Source of the DNA: Chloroflexia bacterium
Lineage (GTDB): Bacteria; Chloroflexota; Chloroflexia; Thermomicrobiales; JALYUS01
DNA: 14,622 bases
NCBI GenBank assembly: GCA_025928215.1
Contig: JAICJW010000059.1
Coordinates: forward strand, 1-14,622
Direction: 5' to 3'
The notes under the pieces were generated by a model. The model saw only the letters and a program-made list of their open reading frames with translations. It had not been told where the DNA came from and did not search any database. Positions 1 through 7,843 of the stretch are shown here, in pieces (position 1 is the first letter of the stretch; the number at the start of each line of letters is the position of its first letter). A program made the position numbers and the translations under genes.

Positions 1-507
1 GAGCACGACCCGCGCGCCCGAACCGTTGATCCGCGTGCGCGCGGCTTGATCGTCGAGTGCGTCCGCGCTTCCGGACCATGTCCCGGCGATCCGTGCGGCG
101 GGAAACCGGCCGATCAGCGCCGCCGCCGCCGCTTCCGCGACGCCGGGTGCCGCACCGAGCAAAAAGAGGGGCAGTCCCGCCGCTGCGACCGCGTCTGTCA
201 GATCATTGCCGGTGATCCGCGCGCGGAGTGGCCTGCGGATGAGGCGCGCGGCCTGCATGATCCCCGCGCCATCCGCTGTCACGACCGCCGCGCTCGCGAT
301 GATTGCCCGCAACGCGTCATCGCGCCGCGCCCGCATCACGTATTCCGGATTGAGGGTGATGACATGACATGGTGTACCGGATCGGGTTGCCCCGGTGATC
401 GCGGCCATCGCCTCGGCAAGCGTCACATCGTCCACACGGATGCCAAGCACATGCCGCTCCGCAGGCCGGCGCAGTGCTTCTTCCGATACTCGGGATAGGT
501 GTTCCAC
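1..507 (-). CDS. WecG/TagA/CpsF-family glycosyltransferase, 3' part missing at window edge
   Basis: This open frame of 169 codons runs off the left edge. The translation holds the hallmark of the WecG/TagA/CpsF (GT26) family: HVLGIRVDDVTLAEAM near residues 20-35, then ITLNPEYVMRARRDDALR, then a TADGAGI segment, GNDLTD, and LPLFLLGAAPGVAEAAA. In this family the conserved Thr/Asn and Asp of these segments lie at the active site, where N-acetylmannosamine-type sugars are moved from UDP to a lipid-linked acceptor at the inner membrane face. The GTG at 507 is chosen because GGAG at 517-520 sits 9 bases upstream. An in-frame GTG at 522 would be almost at the predicted transcript start (TATGAT at 531-536). 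The gene is divergent from another glycosyltransferase, which suggests a surface-glycan locus. Family is clear; sugar and acceptor are unknown. Confidence 0.85.
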   Translation of the reverse strand, partial: MEHLSRVSEEALRRPAERHVLGIRVDDVTLAEAMAAITGATRSGTPCHVITLNPEYVMRARRDDALRAIIASAAVVTADGAGIMQAARLIRRPLRARITGNDLTDAVAAAGLPLFLLGAAPGVAEAAAAALIGRFPAARIAGTWSGSADALDDQAARTRINGSGARVVL

Positions 508-530
508 GTATACGTTCTCCACAGTCGCGC

Positions 531-536
531 ATCATA
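531..536 (-). promoter_or_regulatory. -10 element of the WecG-family gene
   Basis: TATGAT on the minus strand matches the -10 consensus at five of six positions. It would start transcription near 524, about 17 bases before the GTG at 507. No convincing -35 was seen 16-18 bases upstream. Confidence 0.35.
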
Positions 537-587
537 GCGCGCCACGCGCCCTCCGTCTATCGCCGCGCGTTCGCAACGCGGCGACCA

Positions 588-615
588 TGTACAATAGTCA
601 AGGCCACATTGTACG
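588..615. promoter_or_regulatory. Inverted repeat overlapping a -10 hexamer in the divergent spacer
   Basis: GTACAAT at 589-595 and ATTGTAC at 608-614 form perfect 7-base arms around a 12-base spacer. The first arm includes TACAAT (590-595), a good -10 hexamer for the plus-strand glycosyltransferase whose ATG is at 629. The overlap suggests a repressor operator acting on the divergent glycosyltransferase genes. No regulator gene is visible nearby, so this rests on position and symmetry only. Confidence 0.4.
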
Positions 616-628
616 GTGGGGAGAGAAA

Positions 629-1774
629 ATGACTGTGCTTTCGATTGGTGTGAACGCGCATCTACTCTCATTCACACCCGGCTACCGGCGCGCGGGCGTC
701 AGTCAGTATGCCGAGCAGATCGTTCGCCACTTCATGAGCGCCGTGCCACGCGCCGGCGATGCGCTCACCGTTTTTGCCGGCCCGGTCGCACCACCTGATG
801 GCTATGTTCCCGATGACGTGCGCTGGATTGCCAGTCGGTTGCCAACCGGGCACGCGCCGGGGCGCATCATCTGGGAGCAAATCGTTGCCCCGGTGGTGTC
901 GGCCCGCTCCGCGCTCGATGTGCTCTTTTGCCCGGTCAATGTCGTGCCGCTGGCGTGTCCTGTGCCGTCGGTCGTGACCGTCCATGATCTCGCATTTCTC
1001 GCCTATCCGGCGGCGTTCCACGCGGCGAAACGGCGCTACCTCACGGCAATGACCCGCCTGTCGGTCCACCGCGCGCGCCGTGTGATCGCCGTCTCCGCCC
1101 ACACACGCGATGATCTCATGCGTCACTTCGGCGTGCCGACGGAGCGCATCACGGTCATCCCCAATGCCGCGGACGCGCGCTTTAGCCCCGCCGACGATGC
1201 TGGCGCGGTCGCCCGTTTCAAGGCCGCACACAACCTCCCGGATCGTTTCATCCTTTTTGTTGGCACGCGCGAACCGCGCAAGAACCTCCGCCGTCTCATC
1301 GAGGCATTCGCGCTCCTCGATGATGCGGATGTCCGTCTCGTGATCGTCGGCGCATCGGGCTGGCTCACCAGCGACCTCGCCCCGCTGGTGCAATCGCGCG
1401 GTTTGAGCGACCGCATGCGCTTCACGGGATATGTTCCCGACGAAGATCTCCCCCACTGGTACCAGGCGGCGACCGTCTTTTGCTATCCATCGCTCTACGA
1501 GGGCTTCGGCTTGCCCGTGCTCGAAGCGATGGCGTGCGGCACCCCCGTCGTCACGTCCCGCATGAGCAGCCTCCCCGAAGTCACAGCGGACGCCGCCCTG
1601 CTCATTGACCCCACCGATGTGCGCGCTCTTGCCCATGCCCTGCACTCGGTCCTCGCCGACGATGCGCGCCGACGGGAGATGTCCGAAGCGGGAATCGCCC
1701 GCGCACGTTTCTATTCATGGGAACGGACGGCGGCAGACACATTGGCGGTAGTTCGGGACGCCGCGTGCCGCTGA
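629..1774 (+). CDS. GT4-family glycosyltransferase (mannosyltransferase-like)
   Basis: A 381-residue GT-B fold retaining glycosyltransferase. The N-terminal acceptor domain begins VLSIGVNAHLLSF and includes SVVTVHDLAFLAYP. The linker has the classic VIAVSAHTRDDLMRHFGV and ITVIPNAAD segments. The C-terminal donor domain has FILFVGTREPRKNLRRLIEA, RMRFTGYVPDEDLPHWYQAA and the E-x7-E motif in YEGFGLPVLEAMACGTPVV, which binds the nucleotide-sugar phosphates. The ATG at 629 is preceded by GGGGAG at 618-623 with 5 bases of spacing. A longer in-frame reading from 395 overlaps the divergent gene and is not used. Relatives transfer mannose or similar sugars in polysaccharide synthesis; the donor cannot be told from sequence. 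It ends 14 bases from the convergent priA stop, with no clear terminator between them. Confidence 0.9.
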   Translation: MTVLSIGVNAHLLSFTPGYRRAGVSQYAEQIVRHFMSAVPRAGDALTVFAGPVAPPDGYVPDDVRWIASRLPTGHAPGRIIWEQIVAPVVSARSALDVLFCPVNVVPLACPVPSVVTVHDLAFLAYPAAFHAAKRRYLTAMTRLSVHRARRVIAVSAHTRDDLMRHFGVPTERITVIPNAADARFSPADDAGAVARFKAAHNLPDRFILFVGTREPRKNLRRLIEAFALLDDADVRLVIVGASGWLTSDLAPLVQSRGLSDRMRFTGYVPDEDLPHWYQAATVFCYPSLYEGFGLPVLEAMACGTPVVTSRMSSLPEVTADAALLIDPTDVRALAHALHSVLADDARRREMSEAGIARARFYSWERTAADTLAVVRDAACR

Positions 1775-1788
1775 TCGGTGTGGCACGG

Positions 1789-4350
1789 TCAGAGGACGCT
1801 CATTGGATCAACGTCAACCGTCCAGCCGTACGGGACAGGGAACGACCGCAAGAGCGGCGCGAGATTGCGCGCGGCGGCGACCACTTGCCAGAGGTAGTCA
1901 CCCCGCACCTTCGCTGTGAAGCAGGGCGCGGGGCCGATCAATTCGACATCGTCGTGACCATTGCGGTACGCGGCACGGGCGAGCGCGAAGGCGAGCCGGT
2001 CGGCCTCCGCACGCGCTTTCGCCTCATCGCGCTGCTTGTGGACGAAGCGCACCAATTGGCGGTACGGCGGGAAGCCGAGCCGTTCACGGTTCGGCAGTTC
2101 GCTGCGCGCGAAGAGCGCGTAATCATGCTGCTGCGCCGCGATCAATGCCGGATGATCCGCCGATTGCGTCTGAATGACGACCCGCCCCGGCGACCGGCGC
2201 CCCGCCCGCCCCGCGACCTGCGTCAGCAATTGGAAGGTCCGCTCCGCCGCCCGGAAATCGGGCAGGTGCAGTTGCGTGTCGCCATTGACGACGCCAATCA
2301 CCGTCACCATCGGCAGGTCGAGGCCCTTCGCCACCATCTGCGTGCCAACGAGCACATCTATCTCGCGCGCTTCGAGGCGGCGCAGGATGCTCTCGTGCCC
2401 GCCCTCGGCGCGCAGGCTGTCCTGATCCCACCGCACGACGCGCGCGCCCGGTAAGAGGCGGCGCGTCTCCTCCTCTACTCGCTGTGTGCCGACGCCATAG
2501 GCACGCACTTCCGGCATGCCGCATCGTGGGCAGCGCACGGTGGGCCGCATCTCGAAGTCGCAGCGGTGGCAACGCAGCCGCTCGCGGTCGGCATGATAGA
2601 CGAGCGGCACATCGCACTGCGGGCAAATCAGGACATGGCCACAGGCGCGGCACTGGCTGAAGGTCGCGCTGCCCCGGCGGTTGAGAAGCAAAATCGCCTG
2701 CTCCCCCGCTGCGTGCGCCTGGCAGAGCAGGTCCACGAGCGCGCCACTGAAGATGCCGCTGTTGCCGTTCCGCCGCTCCTCGCGCATATCAACGAGTTCA
2801 ACCGACGGCAACTGCAAGATGCTCTCCGCGCCGTTCCCTGCCGTTGGCCGCACGCGCTCCGGGAGCGAGAGGTAGCCGATCACGCCCCGTTTCGCCGCCG
2901 CGAAGGTCGCGAGATCGGGGGTCGCGCTGCCGAGAATGCAGACGGCGCCGGAGGTCCGCGCCAGCTCGCGCGAGACGGCACGCGCGTGATAGCGCGGCAA
3001 GGCATCCTGTTTGTACGCCGCGTCATGCTCCTCATCGAGGACGATGCAGCCGATTTCCGCGATGGGAGCGAAGAGGGCGGAACGTGGCCCGATGGCAATC
3101 GTCGCCTCGCCGCGACGCAGCCGCTCCCAGTTGGCGAACCGCGCCGCGTCCTTCAGGCCGCTATGGAGCAGCGCGACCTGACCGGGAAAGCGCGCGAGGA
3201 TCCGCTTGACCATCTGCGTGGCGAGCGCGATTTCCGGGACGCAGACAATCGCGCCCTTCCCGGCCCGCACACTCGCCGCGACAGCGCGCAGGTAGATTTC
3301 CGTCTTGCCGCTCCCCGTCACGCCGTGGAGCAGAAAGGTCGTGCCCGCCGCGTCGCGCATCGCCTCCGCGACGCGGTCCCAGGCAACTTGCTGCGCATCC
3401 GTCAGCACCGGCGCGGGGACGCTCCGCTCCTCCACGACAGGCGCATACCCTGCGGCGCTACCCATCTCGACTAACCCGCGATCCGCGAGGCGCTTGAGGA
3501 TCGGCGCGCTCAGCCCGGTATCGGCGCGAAAGGCCGCGACGGTGACGGCTCCCGCCGGGAGGTTGCCCGGTGCGGCGGTATCGAGCCGCGCGCGGCGGCG
3601 GAGATAGTCGAGGGCTGCCTGTTGCTTCGGCGCGGTGAGCGGCGCTTCGAACTCCAGGCCGAGGATCGCCCGGACATACGGCACGCGCTTGGCGGCCGGG
3701 GCACGCTCCTGCTTGATGCGTGCGTCCATCGCCACCAGTCCCCGCTTCCGCAAGGCGGCGAGCACCGAGGTCAATGCCCCGCCGAGCGCAGCGCGCAGCT
3801 CCGTGAGGCTGGCGCCGGCGTCCTCCGCGTGTGTGTCCAGCACCGCGATGATCTGCCGCTGCGTCGGCGTGAGCAGCGCGGGGTCGGCGGCGCGCCCGGC
3901 ATCCGTCAGGCGGTACGTCTCGATCACGCGCCGCTCGACGCCCGGTGGCATCATCAGCGAGGCGGCATGAAAGAGCGAGCAGCAGTAGCGCTCGCTCATC
4001 CACGACGCGAGGTTCAGCTGGCGCGGCGTCAGGCAGAAGGTCGGCTCGACGACGGCGTGGATCGGCTTGATCCCCGTTGCCGCCTCCTGCTGGCTGAGCG
4101 CGACAACGACGCCGAGGACGACTTTCTCCCGTAGCGGCACCCAGACGAGTTGACCATTCCCGATGATGCCGCGCATCTCCAGCGGCACCGTATACGTCCA
4201 TTCCGTCCAGTACTCCGGAATGATCGCATTCACGCTCACGGAGGCAACGAGTACGCCCACCTCAGCGGGTACGCCCGACGGCGCGAGGTCTCGTCCGGCT
4301 CGTTCTCTCTCGATGGTGACGTGACGTGCGATGATCCGTGGCTCATTCAA
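1789..4350 (-). CDS. priA: Primosomal replication-restart helicase PriA
   Basis: An 853-residue SF2 DNA helicase that recognises stalled forks and reloads the replisome. The 3'-end-binding domain (residues about 33-105) begins VGVLVASVSVNAII. It is followed by winged-helix sequence, Walker A GVTGSGKT (343-350), the DEEH box (439-442) and GSATPDL (474-480). Eight zinc-ligand cysteines follow at 567, 570, 576, 579, 594, 597, 607 and 610. Motifs V-VI read GTQMVAKGLDLP (669-680) and QVAGRAGR (711-718). The C-terminal domain begins near RLGFPPYRQLVRF. It is somewhat longer than the roughly 730-805 residues of well-known homologues. The start is taken as TTG because AGGGAG lies exactly 6 bases upstream; a GTG at 4260, just before the conserved N-terminus, is the alternative. 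The Shine-Dalgarno sits inside a hairpin. Confidence 0.93.
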   Translation of the reverse strand: MNEPRIIARHVTIERERAGRDLAPSGVPAEVGVLVASVSVNAIIPEYWTEWTYTVPLEMRGIIGNGQLVWVPLREKVVLGVVVALSQQEAATGIKPIHAVVEPTFCLTPRQLNLASWMSERYCCSLFHAASLMMPPGVERRVIETYRLTDAGRAADPALLTPTQRQIIAVLDTHAEDAGASLTELRAALGGALTSVLAALRKRGLVAMDARIKQERAPAAKRVPYVRAILGLEFEAPLTAPKQQAALDYLRRRARLDTAAPGNLPAGAVTVAAFRADTGLSAPILKRLADRGLVEMGSAAGYAPVVEERSVPAPVLTDAQQVAWDRVAEAMRDAAGTTFLLHGVTGSGKTEIYLRAVAASVRAGKGAIVCVPEIALATQMVKRILARFPGQVALLHSGLKDAARFANWERLRRGEATIAIGPRSALFAPIAEIGCIVLDEEHDAAYKQDALPRYHARAVSRELARTSGAVCILGSATPDLATFAAAKRGVIGYLSLPERVRPTAGNGAESILQLPSVELVDMREERRNGNSGIFSGALVDLLCQAHAAGEQAILLLNRRGSATFSQCRACGHVLICPQCDVPLVYHADRERLRCHRCDFEMRPTVRCPRCGMPEVRAYGVGTQRVEEETRRLLPGARVVRWDQDSLRAEGGHESILRRLEAREIDVLVGTQMVAKGLDLPMVTVIGVVNGDTQLHLPDFRAAERTFQLLTQVAGRAGRRSPGRVVIQTQSADHPALIAAQQHDYALFARSELPNRERLGFPPYRQLVRFVHKQRDEAKARAEADRLAFALARAAYRNGHDDVELIGPAPCFTAKVRGDYLWQVVAAARNLAPLLRSFPVPYGWTVDVDPMSVL

Positions 4351-4356
4351 CGTAAA

Positions 4357-4384
4357 CTCCCTGCACGTATGAACGTACAGGGAG
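4357..4384 (-). promoter_or_regulatory. Hairpin/palindrome covering the priA Shine-Dalgarno
   Basis: Two 12-base arms (4357-4368 and 4373-4384) surround a 4-base loop. In the priA-sense RNA all 12 positions pair, one as a G-U wobble; in the opposite strand that position is an A-C mismatch. The 3' arm ends with the AGGGAG ribosome binding site of the TTG start at 4350, so folding would hide it. A TATACT hexamer directly upstream (4385-4390) could place the transcript start inside the first arm, in which case the palindrome would act as a DNA operator instead. Confidence 0.55.
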
Positions 4385-4390
4385 AGTATA
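4385..4390 (-). promoter_or_regulatory. -10 element upstream of priA
   Basis: TATACT on the minus strand matches the -10 consensus at five of six positions and lies 35 bases before the priA TTG. The -35 region (around 4408-4413) is weak. The same hexamer precedes the ThDP enzyme gene and the PHP-pimA-pgsA operon. Confidence 0.35.
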
Positions 4391-4459
4391 GGCGGATGTG
4401 TTCGTGTGTGCCAGCGCGTATTGGCGTGTTTTCCAGCGGTTCCGATCTCCTGATTTGTG

Positions 4460-4488
4460 GTGGAAGCAGGCTAGCAGGCTGCTTCCAC
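4460..4488. repeat. 10-bp-armed inverted repeat after the ThDP enzyme gene
   Basis: GTGGAAGCAG (4460-4469) and CTGCTTCCAC (4479-4488) are perfect arms with a 9-base loop, starting 12 bases beyond the stop codon at 4501. No T-tract follows on either strand, so it is not a classical intrinsic terminator. The arm and loop share GTGGnAGCAGGCT with the degenerate pair at 6184-6248, suggesting a dispersed intergenic repeat family that may also stabilise mRNA ends. Confidence 0.6.
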
Positions 4489-4500
4489 GGGTACTGGATG

Positions 4501-6108
4501 TTATGCGGGCGCGCCGGGGGAGGGGATCGGCGTATCAATGATCGTCGGGCCACGCCGCTGCTGCGCGTCGCGGATCGCCACTGCCAGTTCATCGGCGTTG
4601 TGGGCGCGGATTCCGGGTATGCCGTACGCATCCGCCAGTTTGACGTAATCCGGATTAACGAGATCAACGCCGACATAGCGCCCGGACGCGTCCATGCCAC
4701 GCTTGACCGCTGTGTAGGTGCTGTCGTTGAAGATGACGATGGGCAGCGTCACCTCGTGCTGGATGGCGACGGCGAGTTCCTCCATCGTGAACTGGTAGCC
4801 GCCATCGCCGACGATCGCCACAACCTCACGGTCGGGCGCGCCGATCTTCGCGCCAATCGCGGCGGGCATGCTGAAGCCGAGCGTTCCATAGCCGTTCGGT
4901 GAGAGATACGTGCGCGTGCCGTAAGCGGGAAAGAGTTGATGGCACATGTAGGAAAGCGACGTCATGTCATGCGCGATGATCCCATCACGCGGGATTGCTG
5001 CCCGCAGGGCATCAATGTAGTCCTGATAGCGGGCGTCGCGCGGCGGGATCGCCGCCGATCGCCGCTCCGCGAGTTCCTCGCGCGTCCACTGCTCCGCCGT
5101 GCCGCCATTGGCGCGGATGGCATCGAGCAGCATCTCGACGGAGAGCCGGGCATCGCCCTGCACCTTGATTGCGGCGGGATAATTGCGGCCGAGTTCGGTC
5201 GGGTCAATGTCAATCTGCACGATCTGGTCCGGCAGCGGCAGGCTCCAATGGTTCGTGCTCTGCGCGCCGAGTTTACTGCCGACGACGATGCAGAGATCGC
5301 TCTCGCGCAGGAGCGCTTCGATGGCCCCGCTCCATCCGTAGAAGACGACGCCGAATGAGAGCGGATGATCCTCCGGGATCGCGCCCTTGCCGGGCGTTGA
5401 GGTGATAACCGGCGCGCCGAGCGCCTCCGCAAGTTCGGCGAGCGCGCCATCCACCTCACTCTGCACCGCGCCGCCGCCGGCGTAGATGACGACCTTCTTC
5501 GCGGAGTGAATCGCCGACGCGGCAGCGTCAATGGCATCCTGCATCGGGCGGCGGCGGACTCCCTCCGGCGAGGCGGTGATCTCGACATCCGCTTCCTCCG
5601 CCAGCACATCAATCGGCACCTGCACATGCGTTGGTCGGGGCCTGCCCGTCCGCATCTGCCGGAGCGCCTCATTGATCGCCCACGGAATCTCCGCGACATC
5701 ATTGACCTGCGTGTTCCACTTCGTCAGGTGACTCATCAGGCCGAGCTGATCGTGCATATCATGGAGGTTGCCGCGCATCCGGCCGGCATTCTCGCGCTCG
5801 ACCTCGGCGCTGATAATCAGCACCGGCGACGAATCGGCGTAGGCCTGCCCGACGGGCGTGCTGACATTCGTCAGTCCCGGCCCGGTAATGATGATCGCCA
5901 CGCCCGGCTTGCCCGAGGCGCGCGCATATCCGTCCGCCATGAAGCCCGCGCCCTGCTCGTGCCGTGTGAGGATATGCCGGATGCGGCTGTCGTACAGCGC
6001 GTCGTAAATATCCAGCGTATGGACGCCGGGAATACCAAATACCGTCTCCACGCCATTCGCTTCAAGGGTCGCGACGACCGCGTGCCCGCCTTTCATACGC
6101 TGCCCCAT
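4501..6108 (-). CDS. Thiamine-diphosphate enzyme, acetolactate synthase / AruI-like
   Basis: A 535-residue three-domain ThDP enzyme (Pyr, central, PP). The N-terminal domain reads FGIPGVHTLDIYDAL followed by TRHEQGAGFMADGYARASG. The Glu of RHEQ (residue 51) activates the cofactor. The segment ITGPGLTN and following AYADSSPVLIIS resembles 5-guanidino-2-oxopentanoate decarboxylase (AruI) more than biosynthetic acetolactate synthase. The PP domain has the metal/ThDP motif starting VGDGGY (GDG at 434-436) and ending IFND (Asn-Asp at 461-462), where many relatives have Asn-Asn. No small regulatory subunit gene lies beside it, which argues against a branched-chain biosynthesis role. ATG 6108 is chosen for GGAGG 8 bases upstream; an in-frame ATG at 6159 overlaps the predicted -10. 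Likely a 2-oxoacid decarboxylase or ligase; substrate unknown. Confidence 0.85.
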   Translation of the reverse strand: MGQRMKGGHAVVATLEANGVETVFGIPGVHTLDIYDALYDSRIRHILTRHEQGAGFMADGYARASGKPGVAIIITGPGLTNVSTPVGQAYADSSPVLIISAEVERENAGRMRGNLHDMHDQLGLMSHLTKWNTQVNDVAEIPWAINEALRQMRTGRPRPTHVQVPIDVLAEEADVEITASPEGVRRRPMQDAIDAAASAIHSAKKVVIYAGGGAVQSEVDGALAELAEALGAPVITSTPGKGAIPEDHPLSFGVVFYGWSGAIEALLRESDLCIVVGSKLGAQSTNHWSLPLPDQIVQIDIDPTELGRNYPAAIKVQGDARLSVEMLLDAIRANGGTAEQWTREELAERRSAAIPPRDARYQDYIDALRAAIPRDGIIAHDMTSLSYMCHQLFPAYGTRTYLSPNGYGTLGFSMPAAIGAKIGAPDREVVAIVGDGGYQFTMEELAVAIQHEVTLPIVIFNDSTYTAVKRGMDASGRYVGVDLVNPDYVKLADAYGIPGIRAHNADELAVAIRDAQQRRGPTIIDTPIPSPGAPA

Positions 6109-6149
6109 CCTGCCCACCTCCCATACCGTGCTCCAACCCCCAGGGCCGA

Positions 6150-6158
6150 AGTATAGCA
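6150..6158 (-). promoter_or_regulatory. Extended -10 promoter of the ThDP enzyme gene
   Basis: TGC followed by TATACT on the minus strand is an extended -10. Transcription would begin near 6143, giving a 35-base leader to the ATG at 6108 and excluding the in-frame ATG at 6159. Confidence 0.5.
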
Positions 6159-6183
6159 TGCACCGCGAAGCCGGAAATATCCC

Positions 6184-6248
6184 GTGGTAGCACGGCTTTC
6201 AACCCTGCCGCCCCACGCCGAGAGACAGGCTGGGAAGCCTGCTGCCAC
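6184..6248. repeat. Degenerate inverted repeat pair after the HD-GYP gene
   Basis: The left arm (6184-6207) and right arm (6225-6248) are inverted copies of a GTGGnAGCAnGGCTT-type unit of about 24 bases. They differ at about four positions plus one gap. They lie 43 bases downstream of the HD-GYP stop and could end that transcript, though no U-tract follows. The unit resembles the repeat at 4460-4488. The rest of the 6159-6290 spacer holds only the promoter of the next gene. Confidence 0.5.
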
Positions 6249-6290
6249 CAAGAGAGGTTTTTAGGATCACTATGTTACGGTCGGACGGTA

Positions 6291-7625
6291 TTACGCGGCC
6301 GGTGATGAGAGGGGTGAGGATGCGGGAGTGCGCTGTTCCATTGGTTCGGGGGCGTGCTGCCGGTTGAGTACCGGCACGAACGCATCAACGATCTTCGGAT
6401 CGAAATGGGTGCCCTTGCACCGGATCAACTCGTCGATCCCCTCACGGACCGTGCGTGCGCGGGCGTACGGGCGGTCAGAAGTCATGACGTCGTAGGAGTC
6501 GGCGACCGCGACGATCCGCGCACCGAGCGGGATTTCCTCGCCCTTAATGCCGTCCGGGTAGCCGGTGCCATCGTATTTCTCGTGATGATGGCGCACAACG
6601 CCGAGGCTATCTTTGTAGATGGCGAGTTGTTGCAGGATGTCATCCCCCGCGACCGGGTGCTGGCGCATCAGCCAGTATTCCCCCTCGTCCAGTTTGCCCG
6701 GCTTGAGCAGGACAGCATCGGGAATGGCGATCTTACCGAGGTCATGCACGCGCGCCGCGAGGATGATCGCCTCTGATTCGGCGAAACCAATCGTCCCCAA
6801 CTCGTCAATGATTTGCTGCGTGTACATCGCGACGCGCTCCGAATGTTGCGCCGTCGAGGTGTCGCGCCGGTCAACGGTGTCAGCCAAGGCCTCGATCGTG
6901 TGGCGGATCTCCAGCAGCGTGGCTCGATGCCCGCGCATCGCCAGATACGGCCCCAACAGCGGCAGGAGCGCGATTACCAGGGTCAGCGGCGTGAGATCAC
7001 GGACCATCGTGAGGAGCAGGCCAATCGAGAAGAGCGTAATATTCTGCATCAAGATGCCGGGTATATTGGCCATAAAGACCTGCAGCGGCGACTTACCGAT
7101 GTCTATGCCGACGACACCGGAGACGAGCGCCGCATTGACGAGCAGATAGAGCGCCGCCGCCAGCAACGCCGCGACCAACGTCTCCACGCTCGCCAGCGGC
7201 GCGCGGAAATTCGTCCGGACGAAGGAATGATAGGCAAGCCCGGCCGCACCCGCCGCGCACGCGAATTGCGCGACATTGAAGAGCAGCCGCCGGAACTTCT
7301 TGCGCAAGAAGAGTTCAGTGACAAATGTGCCGAACGCGGCGAGGAGGACGCCAACAATCGCGCCATAGGCGATACTCGCCCCGAAGAAGACCGTGCCGGA
7401 GACCGTGAAGGAGACACTGAACTTCGATTGTGGCAGGGCGACCTGCATGAGATCCATCGTCATCACGAGCGCGAGCATCACGACGAGGACGATGAAGTCC
7501 GTCGCCTTCAGGGGGCGAAACCACGCCCCCGCCGCTTGGCGCGCGCTCTCGATCGTGACGATGATCGCGAGAATGATCACTGTAAGAATCGCGGCGTTTG
7601 TTCGGGTCTGGCTTGTCCGTTTCAT
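6291..7625 (-). CDS. Membrane-anchored HD-GYP phosphodiesterase
   Basis: A 444-residue protein. The first 230 residues contain about seven hydrophobic spans (around 11-25, 42-62, 75-100, 116-133, 150-172, 188-208 and 213-230), forming a membrane sensor-like domain that I do not recognise by name. The C-terminal HD-GYP domain (about 240-425) has HSERV, VHDLGKIAIPD (HD at 294-295), QHP (323-324), HHHEKYDGTGYPDG (GYP at 355-357) and VADSYDVMTSDRPY, all expected metal and substrate residues. HD-GYP enzymes hydrolyse cyclic di-GMP; some act on other cyclic dinucleotides. There is no GGDEF domain, so it should only degrade. The last 20 residues are Pro/Ser-rich and probably disordered. The ATG at 7625 has only a weak ribosome binding site. 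The signal sensed and the target pathway are unknown. Confidence 0.9.
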   Translation of the reverse strand: MKRTSQTRTNAAILTVIILAIIVTIESARQAAGAWFRPLKATDFIVLVVMLALVMTMDLMQVALPQSKFSVSFTVSGTVFFGASIAYGAIVGVLLAAFGTFVTELFLRKKFRRLLFNVAQFACAAGAAGLAYHSFVRTNFRAPLASVETLVAALLAAALYLLVNAALVSGVVGIDIGKSPLQVFMANIPGILMQNITLFSIGLLLTMVRDLTPLTLVIALLPLLGPYLAMRGHRATLLEIRHTIEALADTVDRRDTSTAQHSERVAMYTQQIIDELGTIGFAESEAIILAARVHDLGKIAIPDAVLLKPGKLDEGEYWLMRQHPVAGDDILQQLAIYKDSLGVVRHHHEKYDGTGYPDGIKGEEIPLGARIVAVADSYDVMTSDRPYARARTVREGIDELIRCKGTHFDPKIVDAFVPVLNRQHAPEPMEQRTPASSPLSSPAA

Positions 7626-7694
7626 GCGTCGCAGTATCCCGCTTCCGTCCTGCCATTATCTGCGCGCGAGGCGCACGTACGCCTATGATACGAG

Positions 7695-7703
7695 ATTGTA
7701 CCA
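7695..7703 (-). promoter_or_regulatory. Extended -10 promoter of the HD-GYP gene
   Basis: TGG followed by TACAAT on the minus strand gives an extended -10. Predicted transcription starts near 7688, leaving a leader of about 60 bases before the ATG at 7625. No clear -35 was seen. Confidence 0.45.
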
Positions 7704-7812
7704 CAACGAAAGGTTCAGCGATACATCTTCTGTCACGAGAGTTTTGCCGCATGTTTGCCTCGGCGCCTGTTGAAATGGCGCTTCATTCCGCGATGGCGGG
7801 GGCCGCGGGCAC

Positions 7813-7843
7813 AAAAAAAAGAAAGCCCCCGGATGGGGCTTTC
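7813..7843 (-). terminator. Strong intrinsic terminator
   Basis: On the minus strand a 9-bp stem (GAAAGCCCC with GGGGCTTTC, 5-base loop) is followed directly by eight T. It ends a minus-strand transcript from the 7844-8127 spacer, since another terminator at 8128-8157 already closes the pgsA operon. The reverse strand has no T-tract, so the signal is one-directional. Confidence 0.9.

Noticed and set aside
46..498. Plus-strand open frame of 150 codons
   Set aside because: It is antisense to the WecG-family gene, has an Arg/Pro-rich composition typical of shadow frames in GC-rich DNA, and shows no motif.
668..1645. Minus-strand open frame of 325 codons
   Set aside because: It lies antisense to the GT4 glycosyltransferase; its composition (His, Arg, Gly) is that of a shadow frame.
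4491..4500. Palindrome at 4460-4488 as an intrinsic terminator
   Set aside because: No T-tract follows on either strand, so it is listed as a repeat instead.
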